A program made the position numbers and the translations under genes. From contig NZ_PKDG01000013.1 of the NCBI RefSeq assembly GCF_002863005.1, positions 62,001 to 126,000 of the forward strand: a stretch of 64,000 bases of DNA, written 5' to 3'. Under the pieces are notes generated by a model. That model was not told where the DNA came from. It searched no databases and saw only the letters and a list, made by a program, of their open reading frames with translations. This stretch comes from Pseudoxanthomonas sp. (GTDB lineage: Bacteria; Pseudomonadota; Gammaproteobacteria; Xanthomonadales; Xanthomonadaceae). Shown piece after piece: positions 1-10,141 of this stretch. Position 1 is the stretch's first letter. Every line of letters begins with the position of its first letter.

Positions 1-2295
1 GACGGCGATGGCAACACGCCGCTGCACCACGCTGCCCGCAGTTCCGACCCCGGCGTGGTGGCACTGCTGCGCGACGCGGCGGCGGAACTGGATGCACTGA
101 ACCACGATGGACTGACGCCGCTCGGCGTCGCCTGCGTGGCCGGCAACTGGCGGCTGGCGAAGTTCCTGCTCGAACGCGGTGCGCGCCCCGACCCGCAGGG
201 CGGGCAGCCGGTGCTGCTGGCCGCTGCGTCCACCGAAGAGGACGACCCGGCGGGCGTCCAGTTGCTGCTCAAGCACAAGGCCAAGGTCGACGCGCGCGAC
301 GCGCAGCGCCGTAGCGCCCTGCACGAAGCTGCCTTCGCCGGCCACGCCGAGATCGCCGCAACCTTGCTGGCGGCGGGTGCCGACGTGCATGCGCGCGACA
401 GCCAGCAGCGCACGCCGTGGCTGGAAGCCGCCTGCGGCGGGCATCTGGCCATGCTGGAAAAGCTGGCCGACGCGGGCGCCGATCGCGCCGCCGTCGACGC
501 CGGGCATCGCAACGCCCTGATGCTGGCGTGCACCGCGGACCATGCATCGCCCGCGCTGGTGAGGCGCTTGCTGGAGTGGGGCGTCGATCCTGCCGCTGCC
601 GATGCGGAAGGCCGGCGCGCGGTCGATGCCGCGGCCGAAGCCGGACGCTGGGCGCTGGTGTCGGCCCTCGATCCCGGTTACGCGTTGCCCACCGCCGTCG
701 CTGCGGCCGACGACGAAACGCCGCCCGACCGTGCCCCCTCGGCGCTGCTGCGCGACGGCTTGGCGAGCGGGCAGTTCGATGGTCTGGATGCGCTGGCGCG
801 GCTGTGCTCCCGCGACGAACTGGGTGCACTGCTGCACGACGCCGACATGCAGCGGCCCGCGCGCCTGGCGTGGCTGCTGCGCCACGGCGCCGACCCCGAC
901 ACCCGCAATGAACGTGGCGACAGTCTGGTCTTCGCCTTGCTGGCACAGGGCGTCGCTGGCCAGCCTGCGCTGACCACCCTGCTGGCACGCGGGGTATCGC
1001 CTTCCGGCGCCGGCGGTCTTGCGCGTTTCATGGCGGCCTGCGCGGCGGACGACCAGGCGGCGCGCGCACTCGAATCCTGTGCCCTGGACCTGCTGGAACG
1101 GGGCGCCGATCCGTTCGCGCCGTCGGGGCAGGGCGATCCGGCGTTGTCCCTGGCGGTGCGCCTGGGGTGGCAGCGCGTGCTCGACCGCCTGCTCGACATC
1201 GGCGTGGACCGCGAAGCGCGCGACAGCCACGGCATGACGGCGCTGCATCTGGCCGCCGTGCTGGGCCGCGAGACGGCGCTCAAGCACCTGGTCGCGAAGG
1301 GGGCCTCGCCGGATGCGCGTGCAGCCGATGGCCAGACCCCGCTGGGCGTCGCCCTGGCGTGCGGGCGTCGCGACCTGGCCGACTGGCTCGACTGGCGCAT
1401 CTGGCCGCTGCCGCGCCGCGCGCTGCGTCCCGCCGACCTGCCGGCGGCGGCGATGGCCGGTGATCGCGATGCCGTGCGACGCCTGCTGGATCTCGGCTTC
1501 GATGTCGATTCGCCCGATGCGCAAGGCTGCACGGCGCTGCTGCGCGCCGCGGGGGGCGGCTTCACGGCCGTCGTCGAGCTGCTGCTCGCGCGCGGCGCCG
1601 ACGCGCAGCGTGCCGCCCATACCGGCGCCACGCCGCTGTCGGCTGCGGTGAGCATGCGCCAGGTCGAGATCGTCGGCGCGCTGCTCGCGGCCGGCGCCGA
1701 CATCGAATACCGCCTGCCCGGTGGCGTGACCGTGCTGATGCTGGCCGCGGCGCTCGGCCTGCCGGAGATCGCCGCCCGCCTGATCACCGCCGGCGCCAAC
1801 GTGCAGGCCGGCGATGCGCAGGGCCTCACGCCGCTGCACTGCGCCGCGCTCTACGGATTCACCGCCCGCGAGAAGCCGCGGTTGCTGGCGCTGCTGGATA
1901 CGCTGCTGTTGTCCGGTGCGGAATCCGAAGCGATGGCGGCAGGCGCGGTGACGCCGCTGCTGCTGTTGCTGGGCGCGCGCGCCGAACCGGGGACCGCGTG
2001 CGACGAAGAGGTGGTGCTGGCGGGCCTGGAACGCCTGCTGGACGAAGGCGTCTCGCTGGACGCGCAGGATCCGCGCGGTTTCGGTCCGCTGCACCTGGCG
2101 TCGCTGCACGGCCTGTTGCGCGTCGTCAGCCGCCTGTTGCGGGCAGGCGCAGATCCGGAGCTGCGGGACACGCTGAACCGGACGCCGCGCGAGATCGCGG
2201 TGATGCGCGGCTTCATCGACGTGGCGGCGGAATTCGTTCCCGCCACGCCGGGCGCCGGCGCATCGATGGCCCGCTTCCTCCGCGACCGCGGCTGA
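1..2295 (+). CDS. Ankyrin-repeat protein (5' end missing)
   Basis: The frame is open from the first base, so the start lies outside the window; 764 residues are visible. At least a dozen ankyrin-type repeats can be read, with TPLHxAA-like turns and LLxxGADxxAxD helices (clear around visible residues 30-170, 405-470 and 490-640, and again near 695-740). A poorly matching stretch around residues 225-330 separates two repeat blocks. Ankyrin arrays are protein-binding solenoids. No catalytic domain is seen, and a signal peptide cannot be judged. The stop is only 9 bp from the convergent end of the antiporter gene, with no terminator between. The partner is unknown. Confidence 0.9.
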   Translation, partial: DGDGNTPLHHAARSSDPGVVALLRDAAAELDALNHDGLTPLGVACVAGNWRLAKFLLERGARPDPQGGQPVLLAAASTEEDDPAGVQLLLKHKAKVDARDAQRRSALHEAAFAGHAEIAATLLAAGADVHARDSQQRTPWLEAACGGHLAMLEKLADAGADRAAVDAGHRNALMLACTADHASPALVRRLLEWGVDPAAADAEGRRAVDAAAEAGRWALVSALDPGYALPTAVAAADDETPPDRAPSALLRDGLASGQFDGLDALARLCSRDELGALLHDADMQRPARLAWLLRHGADPDTRNERGDSLVFALLAQGVAGQPALTTLLARGVSPSGAGGLARFMAACAADDQAARALESCALDLLERGADPFAPSGQGDPALSLAVRLGWQRVLDRLLDIGVDREARDSHGMTALHLAAVLGRETALKHLVAKGASPDARAADGQTPLGVALACGRRDLADWLDWRIWPLPRRALRPADLPAAAMAGDRDAVRRLLDLGFDVDSPDAQGCTALLRAAGGGFTAVVELLLARGADAQRAAHTGATPLSAAVSMRQVEIVGALLAAGADIEYRLPGGVTVLMLAAALGLPEIAARLITAGANVQAGDAQGLTPLHCAALYGFTAREKPRLLALLDTLLLSGAESEAMAAGAVTPLLLLLGARAEPGTACDEEVVLAGLERLLDEGVSLDAQDPRGFGPLHLASLHGLLRVVSRLLRAGADPELRDTLNRTPREIAVMRGFIDVAAEFVPATPGAGASMARFLRDRG

Positions 2296-2304
2296 CGCGC
2301 GCGC

Positions 2305-4095
2305 TCACTTCGCCGGCGCGTCCTGGCCGGTCGCATCGGCCTCGAACAGTTTCTCCAGGTCGCTGACCGCATCGCGCGCGGTCTGGATCACCGCGCCGTC
2401 GTCGTCGTACACCAGGTACTGCGCCCGCAGCAGCTTCTCGTCGTGCTGGCGGAACCGCCGCGCGTGTTCGGCGGCGGTTTCCGGCGGCATGCCGAGTTCC
2501 ACCAGCACCTGCTGCGCCATCTCCAGGCTCGACCCCAGCGTTTCGCGATAGGCCTCCGCACTCAGGTCCATCAGCCGCCACGCATGCTGCCGGTTGCGCG
2601 CACGCGCCAGCACGCGCGCGTCTGGGAACATGCGGCGGATCAAGCGGGTCGCCTTGATGTTCGTGTCCGGGTCGTCCATGGCTATCACGAACACCTTCAC
2701 GTGCTGGGCGCCCGCGGACCTCAGCAGGTCCGGCCGGGTCGGATCGCCGTAGTAGAGCCGGATGTTGCCGAACCGCCGCAGGGTGTCCACCGTCTCGGGG
2801 CTGTGCTCCAGCGCGACGAACGGGATGCGCTGCGCGGTCAGCAAGCGGGCAACGATCTGGCCGAAGCGGCCCATGCCCGCGATCAGCACCTGCGGCTGCT
2901 CGTCCGGGATCTCGTCGAACGAGCGCGGCGCGGCCGTCGGCCGTTTCACGTCGGCAAGCAGACGGTGCAGGCCCAGCAACAGCAAGGGGGTCAGCGCCAT
3001 CGACAGGCCCACGATCGCACTCAACTGGTTGCGCAGCGCCACGTCCATCAGCTTCACGCGCGCGGCCTCGCTGAACACCACGAAGGCGAATTCGCCGCCC
3101 AACCACAACGTGCCGGCCAGCATCAGCGCGCCGCGCGGATCGAGCCGGCCCGGCCAGCGGCCGACGCCGAACAGCAGGGCGAACTTCACCGTCAGCAGGA
3201 TCAGCACGCCCGAGGCGATCAGTTCCGGCTGCTCGGCCACCGCATCCAGGTCGATGTCCATGCCGACCGCGATGAAGAACAGCCCCAGCAGCAATCCCTT
3301 GAACGGATCGATCTGCGATTCCAGCTCGTGGCGGAACTCCGAGTCGGACAGCAGCACGCCGGCCAGGAACGCGCCCAGGCCCGCGCTCAGGCCGGCCAGC
3401 TGCATGAACCAGGCGATGCCCAGCACCACCAGCAGCGCCGTGGCGGTGAACACCTCGGGCATGCGCGTGCGCGCGACGATGCGGAACAGCTGCCGCAGCA
3501 CCAGGCGGCCGCCGAGGATGACGATCGCGATGGCACCGACGGCGTGGAACACCATCGTCCATGTCAGCGTTTCGTTCTTCGCACCGCCGAGCAACGGGAT
3601 GGCGGCAAGCAGGGGGATCGCCACCAGGTCCTGGAACAGCAGGATCGCGAAACCGAGACGGCCGTGCTCGCTGGTCAGTTCCTTGTGTTCGGACAGCAAC
3701 TGCAGGCTGACGGCGGTGGACGACAGCGCCAGGCCCAGGCCGACCACCAGCGCGGTCTTCCAATGATGTTCGAACAGCAGCGCGACGCCGCCCAGTACCA
3801 GCGCGCTCAGCAGCACCTGCAGGCCGCCGGCGCCGAACACCGGTTTGCGCATCACCCGCAGGCGCGAAGGCGACAGTTCCAGGCCAATGACGAACAGCAT
3901 CATCACCACGCCGATCTCCGCGGCGTTGAGGATGCGGTCGGCATCGCGCACCAGCGCCAGCCCGTCCGGCCCCAGCACCACCCCGGCCACCAGATAGGCC
4001 AGCACCGCCCCCAACCCGAACCGCTTGAACACCGGCACCGCGATCACCGCGGCCAGCAGGAACACCAGCGCCAACTCCAGACCACTACCGTGCAT
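2305..4095 (-). CDS. CPA2-family monovalent cation:proton antiporter with RCK domain (KefB/KefC-like)
   Basis: A 596-residue inner-membrane protein. The first ~380 residues form many hydrophobic helices of the Na+/H+ exchanger fold (starting HGSGLELALVFLLAAVIAV). A cytosolic RCK/TrkA-N domain follows, with the nucleotide-binding motif GMGRFGQ near residues 405-411 and an acidic strand end (ALEHS). A charged ~100-residue tail follows, as in KefB/KefC. The family exchanges K+ or Na+ for protons and is gated by NAD(H) or glutathione adducts through the RCK domain. No KefF/KefG-type ancillary flavoprotein gene is adjacent, so the gating ligand is unknown. The length is typical for the family. Confidence 0.9.
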   Translation of the reverse strand: MHGSGLELALVFLLAAVIAVPVFKRFGLGAVLAYLVAGVVLGPDGLALVRDADRILNAAEIGVVMMLFVIGLELSPSRLRVMRKPVFGAGGLQVLLSALVLGGVALLFEHHWKTALVVGLGLALSSTAVSLQLLSEHKELTSEHGRLGFAILLFQDLVAIPLLAAIPLLGGAKNETLTWTMVFHAVGAIAIVILGGRLVLRQLFRIVARTRMPEVFTATALLVVLGIAWFMQLAGLSAGLGAFLAGVLLSDSEFRHELESQIDPFKGLLLGLFFIAVGMDIDLDAVAEQPELIASGVLILLTVKFALLFGVGRWPGRLDPRGALMLAGTLWLGGEFAFVVFSEAARVKLMDVALRNQLSAIVGLSMALTPLLLLGLHRLLADVKRPTAAPRSFDEIPDEQPQVLIAGMGRFGQIVARLLTAQRIPFVALEHSPETVDTLRRFGNIRLYYGDPTRPDLLRSAGAQHVKVFVIAMDDPDTNIKATRLIRRMFPDARVLARARNRQHAWRLMDLSAEAYRETLGSSLEMAQQVLVELGMPPETAAEHARRFRQHDEKLLRAQYLVYDDDGAVIQTARDAVSDLEKLFEADATGQDAPAK

Positions 4096-4168
4096 GCGTC
4101 ACCTCGCGGGGATAGTATGCGGCGGACAGGGTCACGACGGACCCGTTTCCAGGGATCGAGGAGAACGT

Positions 4169-5035
4169 ATGAAGCAGCGCATGGCTTGGCTGGTGTGGGT
4201 GCTCGTGGGGCTGGTGGCGTTCGCGCAGGGCGCCCATGCGGAGGGCCCGCGTGCCGTCCGCAAGCAGGTCGAAGGCAGCATGCTGGTCACCGGCATGATC
4301 ACCATCCGCACCGATGGCAGCGTGGCCGCCGTGGACCTGGACACGCCGGACCGGTTGCCGGAGGGCATCGCGCCCTTCGTGACCCAGGTCGCGACGTCGT
4401 GGCGCTTCGAGCCGGTTCTGGTGGAAGGCGTCGTCAGGCAGGTGCGCACGCGGATGAGCGCCCGGCTGGTGGCGAAATCGACCGGAGACGGCAAGATGCA
4501 GGTCACGGTCCGGGGTGCGGACTTCGGGGACTACCAGGCCATGCCGGCGGAGGAGCGCATCAGCAGCATCGGCATGAAGCCGCCGGGTTATCCGATGGCG
4601 GCGGCCCAGGGCGGCGTCCAGGGAACCGTGTACCTGCTGTTGAAGATCGGCCGCGACGGCACTGTCGACGACGTGGTCGCGGAGCAGGTGAACCTGCGCA
4701 TGGTCGCCAGCGAAGGGCAGATGCGCCAGTTCCGCGAACGCTTCGCGCGCGCGGCCATCGGCGCGGCGCAAAAGTGGACCTTCAATACCCCCACCCGCGG
4801 CGATGCCGCGGAGCAGCCGCACTGGGTCGTGCGCGTGCCGGTCGATTTCAACTTCGGCGAGAAGCCCCGCTACGGCAAGTGGGAAGTCTATGTGCCGGGC
4901 CCGCGCGAGCACGTGTCCTGGGCGCAGGACGACGAGCGCCCCGGCTTCTCGCCCGACGCGCTCGCCGAAGGCGGTGTGCATATGGCTGGTGGCAAGCAGG
5001 GCCCGAAACTGCTGACGCCGTTGGACGGCGCATAG
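4169..5035 (+). CDS. Secreted protein with TonB C-terminal-like fold
   Basis: 288 residues. The start is at 4169 because a GAGGAGA Shine-Dalgarno precedes it and a signal peptide follows directly (KQRMAWLVWVLVGLVAFAQGAHA). Two TonB-C-like modules can be read: one around residues 35-105 (GxITIRTDGSVAAVDLDTPD, then WRFEP) and one around 130-230 (PPGYPMAAAQGGVQGTVYL, then IGRDGTVDDV and WTFNTP). There is no TonB N-terminal anchor or Pro-rich linker, so it is probably not a classical energy transducer. It is a paralogue in style of the protein at 21649-22392. Its function is unknown. Confidence 0.75.
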   Translation: MKQRMAWLVWVLVGLVAFAQGAHAEGPRAVRKQVEGSMLVTGMITIRTDGSVAAVDLDTPDRLPEGIAPFVTQVATSWRFEPVLVEGVVRQVRTRMSARLVAKSTGDGKMQVTVRGADFGDYQAMPAEERISSIGMKPPGYPMAAAQGGVQGTVYLLLKIGRDGTVDDVVAEQVNLRMVASEGQMRQFRERFARAAIGAAQKWTFNTPTRGDAAEQPHWVVRVPVDFNFGEKPRYGKWEVYVPGPREHVSWAQDDERPGFSPDALAEGGVHMAGGKQGPKLLTPLDGA

Positions 5036-5144
5036 CGCGCGGCCCCGCTTTTTGCGTGCGGAATCGGCATCCTGATCCACCGTGCGGCCTGCAGTAGGCC
5101 GCGATGGAAGCGGGAGGTCTGGAGGATGCACGCCGCGCCCAACG

Positions 5145-5171
5145 AAAAAGCCCCGCATCGCGGGGCTTTTT
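5145..5171. terminator. Bidirectional intrinsic terminator between the TonB-C-like gene and rho
   Basis: A perfect GC-rich stem (GCCCCGC / GCGGGGC, loop ATC) is bordered by five A on the left and five T on the right. It can therefore terminate transcription on either strand. It serves the convergent ends of the TonB-C-like gene and rho. Confidence 0.9.
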
Positions 5172-5189
5172 CCTGGACGACGCGCCGGA

Positions 5190-6887
5190 TCAGCGCTTCA
5201 TCGAGCTGAAGAACTCATCGTTGGACTTGGTGTTCTTCATCTTGTCCAGCAGAAATTCCATCGCGGCGATCTCGTCCATCGGATGCAGCAGCTTGCGCAG
5301 GATCCAGATCTTCTGCAGCAGTTCCGGTTCGATCAGCAGGTCCTCGCGGCGCGTGCCGGAGCGGTTGATGTCGATGGCCGGATAGACGCGCTTCTCGGTG
5401 ATGCGGCGGTTCAGGTGCACTTCGCTGTTGCCGGTGCCCTTGAACTCTTCGTAGATCACCTCGTCCATCTTGCTGCCCGTCTCGACCAGCGCGGTGGCGA
5501 TGATGGTCAGCGAGCCGCCTTCCTCGACGTTGCGCGCGGCGCCGAAGAAGCGCTTCGGGCGGTGCAGGGCGTTGGCGTCCACGCCGCCGGTCAGCACCTT
5601 GCCGGAGCTGGGCACGACGTTGTTGTAGGCGCGGGCCAGGCGGGTGATCGAGTCCAGCATGATCACCACGTCCTTCTTGTGCTCGACCAGGCGCTTGGCG
5701 CGCTCGATCACCATCTCGGCGACCTGCACGTGGCGGGCGGCCGGTTCGTCGAAGGTCGAAGACACCACTTCGCCGCGCACGGTGCGCTGCATTTCGGTCA
5801 CTTCTTCCGGACGCTCGTCCACCAGCAGCACGATCAGGTGCACGTCGGGGTGGTTGGTCGTGATGGCGGTGGCGATCTGCTGCATCATGATCGTCTTGCC
5901 GGCCTTGGGCGGCGACACGATCAGCGCGCGCTGGCCCTTGCCCTGCGGCGCCATCAGGTCGAGGATGCGGCCGGCGATGTCTTCCGACGACCCGTTGCCG
6001 CGCTCCAGCGTGAAGCGGCGGCGCGGAAACAGCGGGGTCAGGTTCTCGAACAGCACCTTGTTCTTCGACGCTTCCAGCGGTTCGCCGTTGATCGTGTCGA
6101 TCGTCGACAGCGCGAAGTAGCGCTCACCGTCCTTCGGCCAGCGGATGCGGCCGGCCAGGTGGTCGCCGGTGCGCAGGTTGAAGCGGCGGATCTGGCTGGG
6201 GCTGATGTAGACGTCGTCCGGGCCGGCCAGGTAGCTGGCCTCGGCCGCGCGCAGGAAGCCGAAGCCGTCCGGCAGGATTTCCAGCACGCCGTCGGCGGCG
6301 ACGCCTTCACCGTGGCGGGTCAGCACCTTCAGCAGGGCGAAGATGACGTCCTGCTTGCGGGCGCGGGCGACGCCTTCCTGGATGTTCAGTTGCTCGGCGA
6401 TGTCCAGCAGCTTGGGCGCGGGCATGCGCTTGAGGTCGCCCAGCGAATACTGGGGGAAGCCTTCCGGCACGTTCGGCATCGCACGCGGCACGAACTGCTC
6501 CTGCCCCCCGCCATTGCCGTCCTGCGGCATGCCGTCATGGCCCTGGCGGTCGCGATTCCGCTCGCGGCGGTTGCGGAAGCGGTCGCGGCGGTTGTTGTTG
6601 AAGCGGTTGCCGTCGCGCTGCTCGCCGCCATCGTGCTGGCCGCCACCCTGCGCCTGCGGCGGGGCATCGCCCTGGCCGCCTCCGTCCTGGAACGGTGAGG
6701 GAGCAGGGGGCGCCGCGGGAGCGGGTGCGCGTTCGGCCGCGACCGGCGGCAGCGGGAGCGGCGGCGCCATCTCGGGCGCGCGCTCGGCCGGCGCTGCGGC
6801 GGTGTCGGCGGTCGGGGTCTTGGGGGCGCGGGTCTTGCGCACGCGCTTCTCGGCGGGAGCGCCGGTTTCGTTGCTGCTGTCGGACAA
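5190..6887 (-). CDS. rho: Transcription termination factor Rho
   Basis: 565 residues if started at the TTG codon at 6887. That codon is preceded by GAGGA at suitable spacing and gives the expected SDSSNETG N-terminus; in-frame ATG codons further upstream lack support. Rho is the hexameric RNA helicase that ends transcription. Visible parts are an Rho_N/RNA-binding region from about residue 145 (YSLGDLKRM), a cold-shock-like primary RNA site (DGFGFLR), Walker A PPKAGKT near residues 322-328, the Walker B segment VVIMLDS, and the R-loop region. The first ~145 residues are a disordered Ala/Pro/Gln/Asn/Arg-rich extension that E. coli Rho lacks. The gene lies 211 bp downstream of trxA on the same strand. 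Confidence 0.97.
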   Translation of the reverse strand: MSDSSNETGAPAEKRVRKTRAPKTPTADTAAAPAERAPEMAPPLPLPPVAAERAPAPAAPPAPSPFQDGGGQGDAPPQAQGGGQHDGGEQRDGNRFNNNRRDRFRNRRERNRDRQGHDGMPQDGNGGGQEQFVPRAMPNVPEGFPQYSLGDLKRMPAPKLLDIAEQLNIQEGVARARKQDVIFALLKVLTRHGEGVAADGVLEILPDGFGFLRAAEASYLAGPDDVYISPSQIRRFNLRTGDHLAGRIRWPKDGERYFALSTIDTINGEPLEASKNKVLFENLTPLFPRRRFTLERGNGSSEDIAGRILDLMAPQGKGQRALIVSPPKAGKTIMMQQIATAITTNHPDVHLIVLLVDERPEEVTEMQRTVRGEVVSSTFDEPAARHVQVAEMVIERAKRLVEHKKDVVIMLDSITRLARAYNNVVPSSGKVLTGGVDANALHRPKRFFGAARNVEEGGSLTIIATALVETGSKMDEVIYEEFKGTGNSEVHLNRRITEKRVYPAIDINRSGTRREDLLIEPELLQKIWILRKLLHPMDEIAAMEFLLDKMKNTKSNDEFFSSMKR

Positions 6888-7098
6888 GTTGCGAATCCTC
6901 GCTAGGTGGCGAGCGCCGGCGTTGCGGCGGCGGGGTGAAGTGAAGAGTGGGTATTCAGATGGGTGCGGCGCGTCCCCTGCGCCGGATTTCGGGTCCGACA
7001 CTATCACCGGCCCCGGAAGGCGGCAAGCGGTGGGCAGGCGTCGGGTTCAAGCGGATTCAGCCGGCGCCCCCGGCGGTGCGGGGGCGTGGCGGGGAGAC

Positions 7099-7440
7099 TC
7101 AGGCGGCCTGGGTGCCCAGGGCCTTGTCGATCATCTGGGTCAGCTGGCCCTTGCCGACGGCGCCGATCTGGGTCGCCTGGATCTGGCCATCCTTGAACAG
7201 CAACAGCATCGGGATCGAGCGGACGTGGTACTTGATGGCGGTGGCGCGGTTCTCGTCCACGTTGACCTTGGCGACTTTCAGCTTGCCGTCATAGGTCTCG
7301 GCCAGTTCATCGAGGACCGGCGAGATCATCTTGCACGGGCCGCACCATTCGGCCCAGAAGTCCACCAGCACCGGCTCGCCGGACTGCAGCACGGCAGCAT
7401 CGAAATCGGCATCGCCGACGTGGGTCACTTTGTCGCTCAC
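7099..7440 (-). CDS. trxA: Thioredoxin 1
   Basis: 113 residues starting at the GTG codon at 7440, which has an AGGAGA ribosome site eight bases upstream. The thioredoxin fold is complete, with active-site motif WCGPC (Cys33, Cys36), the cis-proline region RSIPML and the DFWAEW strand. It is a cytosolic dithiol donor for ribonucleotide reductase, methionine sulfoxide reductases and other partners. It sits upstream of rho and diverges from rhlB, an order common in xanthomonads and pseudomonads. Confidence 0.97.
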   Translation of the reverse strand: MSDKVTHVGDADFDAAVLQSGEPVLVDFWAEWCGPCKMISPVLDELAETYDGKLKVAKVNVDENRATAIKYHVRSIPMLLLFKDGQIQATQIGAVGKGQLTQMIDKALGTQAA

Positions 7441-7665
7441 GGGGATCTCCTGCGGGGTCCGCGGGCAGGCGCGGACGGGTTCGGGCCGGGACGGCCACCA
7501 CGATTGGGGTAAACTGGGGCGTTCCGCGACCTTTTCATGGTAACCCAGGTGGTCGCGCAACCCGGCACAGGGGGCGCAGTGTGCGACGCCGGTCAGGCCG
7601 TTGCAAGCACACCCACCGCATTCATACGAGACGCGCGCGGAACACAGCGACGCAAAGAAGAAGGC

Positions 7666-9351
7666 ATGAGCGACAAACCGTTAACCGATATAACTTTCTC
7701 TTCGTTCGACCTGCATCCGGCGCTGCTTGCCGGCCTGGAAGGCGCAGGTTTTTCCCGCTGCACGCCGATCCAGGCGATGACGCTGCCGGTCGCCCTTGCG
7801 GGCCGTGATGTCGCCGGGCAGGCGCAGACCGGCACCGGCAAGACGCTGGCCTTCCTCGTCGCCGTGATGAACCGCCTGCTGACGCGTCCGGCCCTGGCCG
7901 AACGCAAGCCCGAGGACCCGCGCGCGCTGATCCTGGCGCCGACCCGTGAGCTGGCCATCCAGATCCACAAGGACGCCGTGAAGTTCGGTGCCGACCTCGG
8001 ACTGCGCTTCGCGCTGGTCTACGGCGGCGTGGACTACGACAAGCAGCGCGAGATCCTGCAGCAGGGCGTGGACGTCATCATCGCCACCCCGGGCCGCCTG
8101 ATCGACTACGTCAAGCAGCACAAGGTGGTCAGTCTGCACGCCTGCGAGATGTGCGTGCTGGACGAAGCCGACCGCATGTTCGACCTCGGCTTCATCAAGG
8201 ACATCCGCTTCCTGCTGCGCCGCATGCCGGAGCGCACCACGCGGCAGACGCTGCTGTTCTCGGCCACGCTGTCGCACCGCGTGCTGGAACTGGCCTACGA
8301 GCACATGAACGAGCCGGAGAAGCTCGTCGTGGAGACCGAATTCATCACCGCGGCCAAGGTGCGGCAGAAGCTGTACTACCCGGCCGACGAGGAGAAGATC
8401 CCGCTGCTGATCGGCCTGCTGTCGCGCAGCGAAGGCGCGCGCACGATGGTGTTCGTGAACACCAAGGCGTTCGTCGAGCGGGTGGCGCGCGCGCTGGAGC
8501 GTGCCGGCTACCGCGTCGGCGTGCTGTCGGGCGACGTACCGCAGAAGAAGCGCGAGTCGTTGCTGAAGCGTTTCCAGGCCGGCCAGCTGGAGCTGCTGGT
8601 GGCGACCGACGTGGCCGCGCGCGGCCTGCACATCGACGGCGTGTCGCACGTCTTCAACTACGACCTGCCGTTCGATGCCGAAGACTATGTCCACCGCATC
8701 GGCCGCACCGCGCGCCTGGGTGCGGAGGGCGACGCGATCAGCTTCGCCTGTGAGCGCTATGCGATGTCGCTGCCCGACATCGAGGCCTACATCGAGCAGA
8801 AGATCCCGTCCGAGCCGGTCACCGCCGAGCTGCTGACCGCGCTGCCGCGCCCGGAGCGTCCGAAGCCGGCCGCCGGCGAGGTCGACGAGGAAGAAGAGAG
8901 CATCGGGCAGATCTTCCGCGAAGCGCGCGAGCAGAAGGCCGCCGACGAAGAGCGCCGTGGCGGTGGCCGCAAGCCCGGTGGCTCCGGTGGCGCGGGCCGT
9001 CGTGAAGGCGGTCGCCGCGAAGGTCCGCGTTCGGCCGACGGCAAGCCGCGCCCGCCCCGTCCGCCGCGCGCCGCGCGTCCGGAGGGCGAAGCCGCGAAGC
9101 CGCCGGCGCCCCGGCCGGCGAACGACGCGGTCCGCACCGACGCCGTCGCGCTGCCGGAAGGCGAGCGCAAGCCACCGAGGAAGCGTCGTCGCCGTCGCCA
9201 TGGCAAGCCGCTCGAGGGTGCGGAGGGCGCCGTGGCGAATGCCGCGCCGGTCGCCGCGACGCCGTCCGCCGCGCCGAAGCCGGTCGACGACAACGCAGGC
9301 TTCCTGACGAAGTTAGGGCGCAAGATCCGCTCGCTGGTCTCGGGCAACTGA
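7666..9351 (+). CDS. rhlB: DEAD-box ATP-dependent RNA helicase RhlB
   Basis: 561 residues. The start at 7666 ([11 protein letters not shown]) is preceded by a GAAGAAGG ribosome site. Motifs in order are a Q-motif ([10 protein letters not shown]), Walker A AQTGTGKT near residues 53-60, PTRELA, DEAD at 166-169, SAT, and [10 protein letters not shown]. RhlB unwinds RNA for the degradosome (RNase E, PNPase). The helicase core ends near residue 400. A long C-terminal tail, rich in Arg, Gly, Pro and Lys and much longer than in E. coli RhlB (421 residues), is probably disordered and RNA- or protein-binding. The gene diverges from trxA across a 225-bp intergenic region. Confidence 0.95.
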   Translation: MSDKPLTDITFSSFDLHPALLAGLEGAGFSRCTPIQAMTLPVALAGRDVAGQAQTGTGKTLAFLVAVMNRLLTRPALAERKPEDPRALILAPTRELAIQIHKDAVKFGADLGLRFALVYGGVDYDKQREILQQGVDVIIATPGRLIDYVKQHKVVSLHACEMCVLDEADRMFDLGFIKDIRFLLRRMPERTTRQTLLFSATLSHRVLELAYEHMNEPEKLVVETEFITAAKVRQKLYYPADEEKIPLLIGLLSRSEGARTMVFVNTKAFVERVARALERAGYRVGVLSGDVPQKKRESLLKRFQAGQLELLVATDVAARGLHIDGVSHVFNYDLPFDAEDYVHRIGRTARLGAEGDAISFACERYAMSLPDIEAYIEQKIPSEPVTAELLTALPRPERPKPAAGEVDEEEESIGQIFREAREQKAADEERRGGGRKPGGSGGAGRREGGRREGPRSADGKPRPPRPPRAARPEGEAAKPPAPRPANDAVRTDAVALPEGERKPPRKRRRRRHGKPLEGAEGAVANAAPVAATPSAAPKPVDDNAGFLTKLGRKIRSLVSGN

Positions 9352-9376
9352 CCTGCGCCCTCATGGGTATCGAGAA

Positions 9377-9404
9377 GAAGCCGGGCACGTCCCGGCTTTT
9401 TCTT
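9377..9404 (+). terminator. Intrinsic terminator after rhlB
   Basis: The stem AGCCGGG / CCCGGCT with loop CACGT is followed by TTTTCTTTG. It lies 25 bp after the rhlB stop and separates it from ftsE. Confidence 0.85.
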
Positions 9405-9454
9405 TGCGCATCGGCATCGCCAGCGTCTTGATCGGTCCGGCATAATCGACGCAC

Positions 9455-10141
9455 ATGAGCGTCCTTCGATTCGAAAACGTCAGCAAGCAGTACCCCGGTG
9501 GCCACGCGGCGCTGGAGGACGTCAGCTTCGAGGTGGCCGAAGGCGAGATGCTGTTCGTCACCGGCCATTCCGGCGCGGGCAAGAGCACGCTGCTGAAGTT
9601 GATCCACCTGAGCGAGCGGCCCAGCCGGGGGGCGGTCCTGTTCGCCGGCAAGAACCTGTTGAAGGTGCGCGGTGGCCGCATTCCGCTGCACCGTCGCGAG
9701 GTCGGCGCGGTCTACCAGGACCATCGCCTGCTCACCGACCGCACGGTGATGGAGAACGTATCGCTGCCGCTGATCCTGCGCGGCGACCGCCGCGGCGACA
9801 TCGGCAAGCGCGTGCGCGAAGTGCTGGCGCGGCTGGGCCTGGGTCATCGCGAAAACGCGCTGCCCACGCAGTTGTCCGCCGGCGAGCAGCAGCGTGTCGG
9901 CATCGCGCGCGCCATCGTCGCCGAACCGCGCCTGCTGGTGGCGGACGAGCCGACCGGCAACCTCGATCCCACGCTGGCGGCGGAAATCATGTCGCTGTTC
10001 GCGTCCATGCCCGAGCGTGGCACCAGCGTGCTGGTCGTCAGCCACGACCTGTCGCTGCTCAAGCGCATGAAGAAGCGCGTGCTGATCCTCGACCACGGCA
10101 AGCTGGTCGACGACATTTCCCCCGCGGACCTGGCCGAATGA
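9455..10141 (+). CDS. ftsE: Cell-division ATP-binding protein FtsE
   Basis: 228 residues, the usual size. ABC ATPase motifs are Walker A GHSGAGKST, a Q-loop (VYQDHRLL), an LSAGEQQR signature, Walker B LLVADEPTGNLD and a switch His (SHDLS). FtsE pairs with FtsX at the division septum to activate peptidoglycan hydrolases through periplasmic adaptors. The reading frame overlaps ftsX by the sequence ATGA, indicating translational coupling. Confidence 0.96.
   Translation: MSVLRFENVSKQYPGGHAALEDVSFEVAEGEMLFVTGHSGAGKSTLLKLIHLSERPSRGAVLFAGKNLLKVRGGRIPLHRREVGAVYQDHRLLTDRTVMENVSLPLILRGDRRGDIGKRVREVLARLGLGHRENALPTQLSAGEQQRVGIARAIVAEPRLLVADEPTGNLDPTLAAEIMSLFASMPERGTSVLVVSHDLSLLKRMKKRVLILDHGKLVDDISPADLAE

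Noticed and set aside
2443-5097. 884-codon plus-strand open frame opposite the antiporter
   Set aside because: Gln/His/Arg-rich antisense artefact of the antiporter gene, with no domain.
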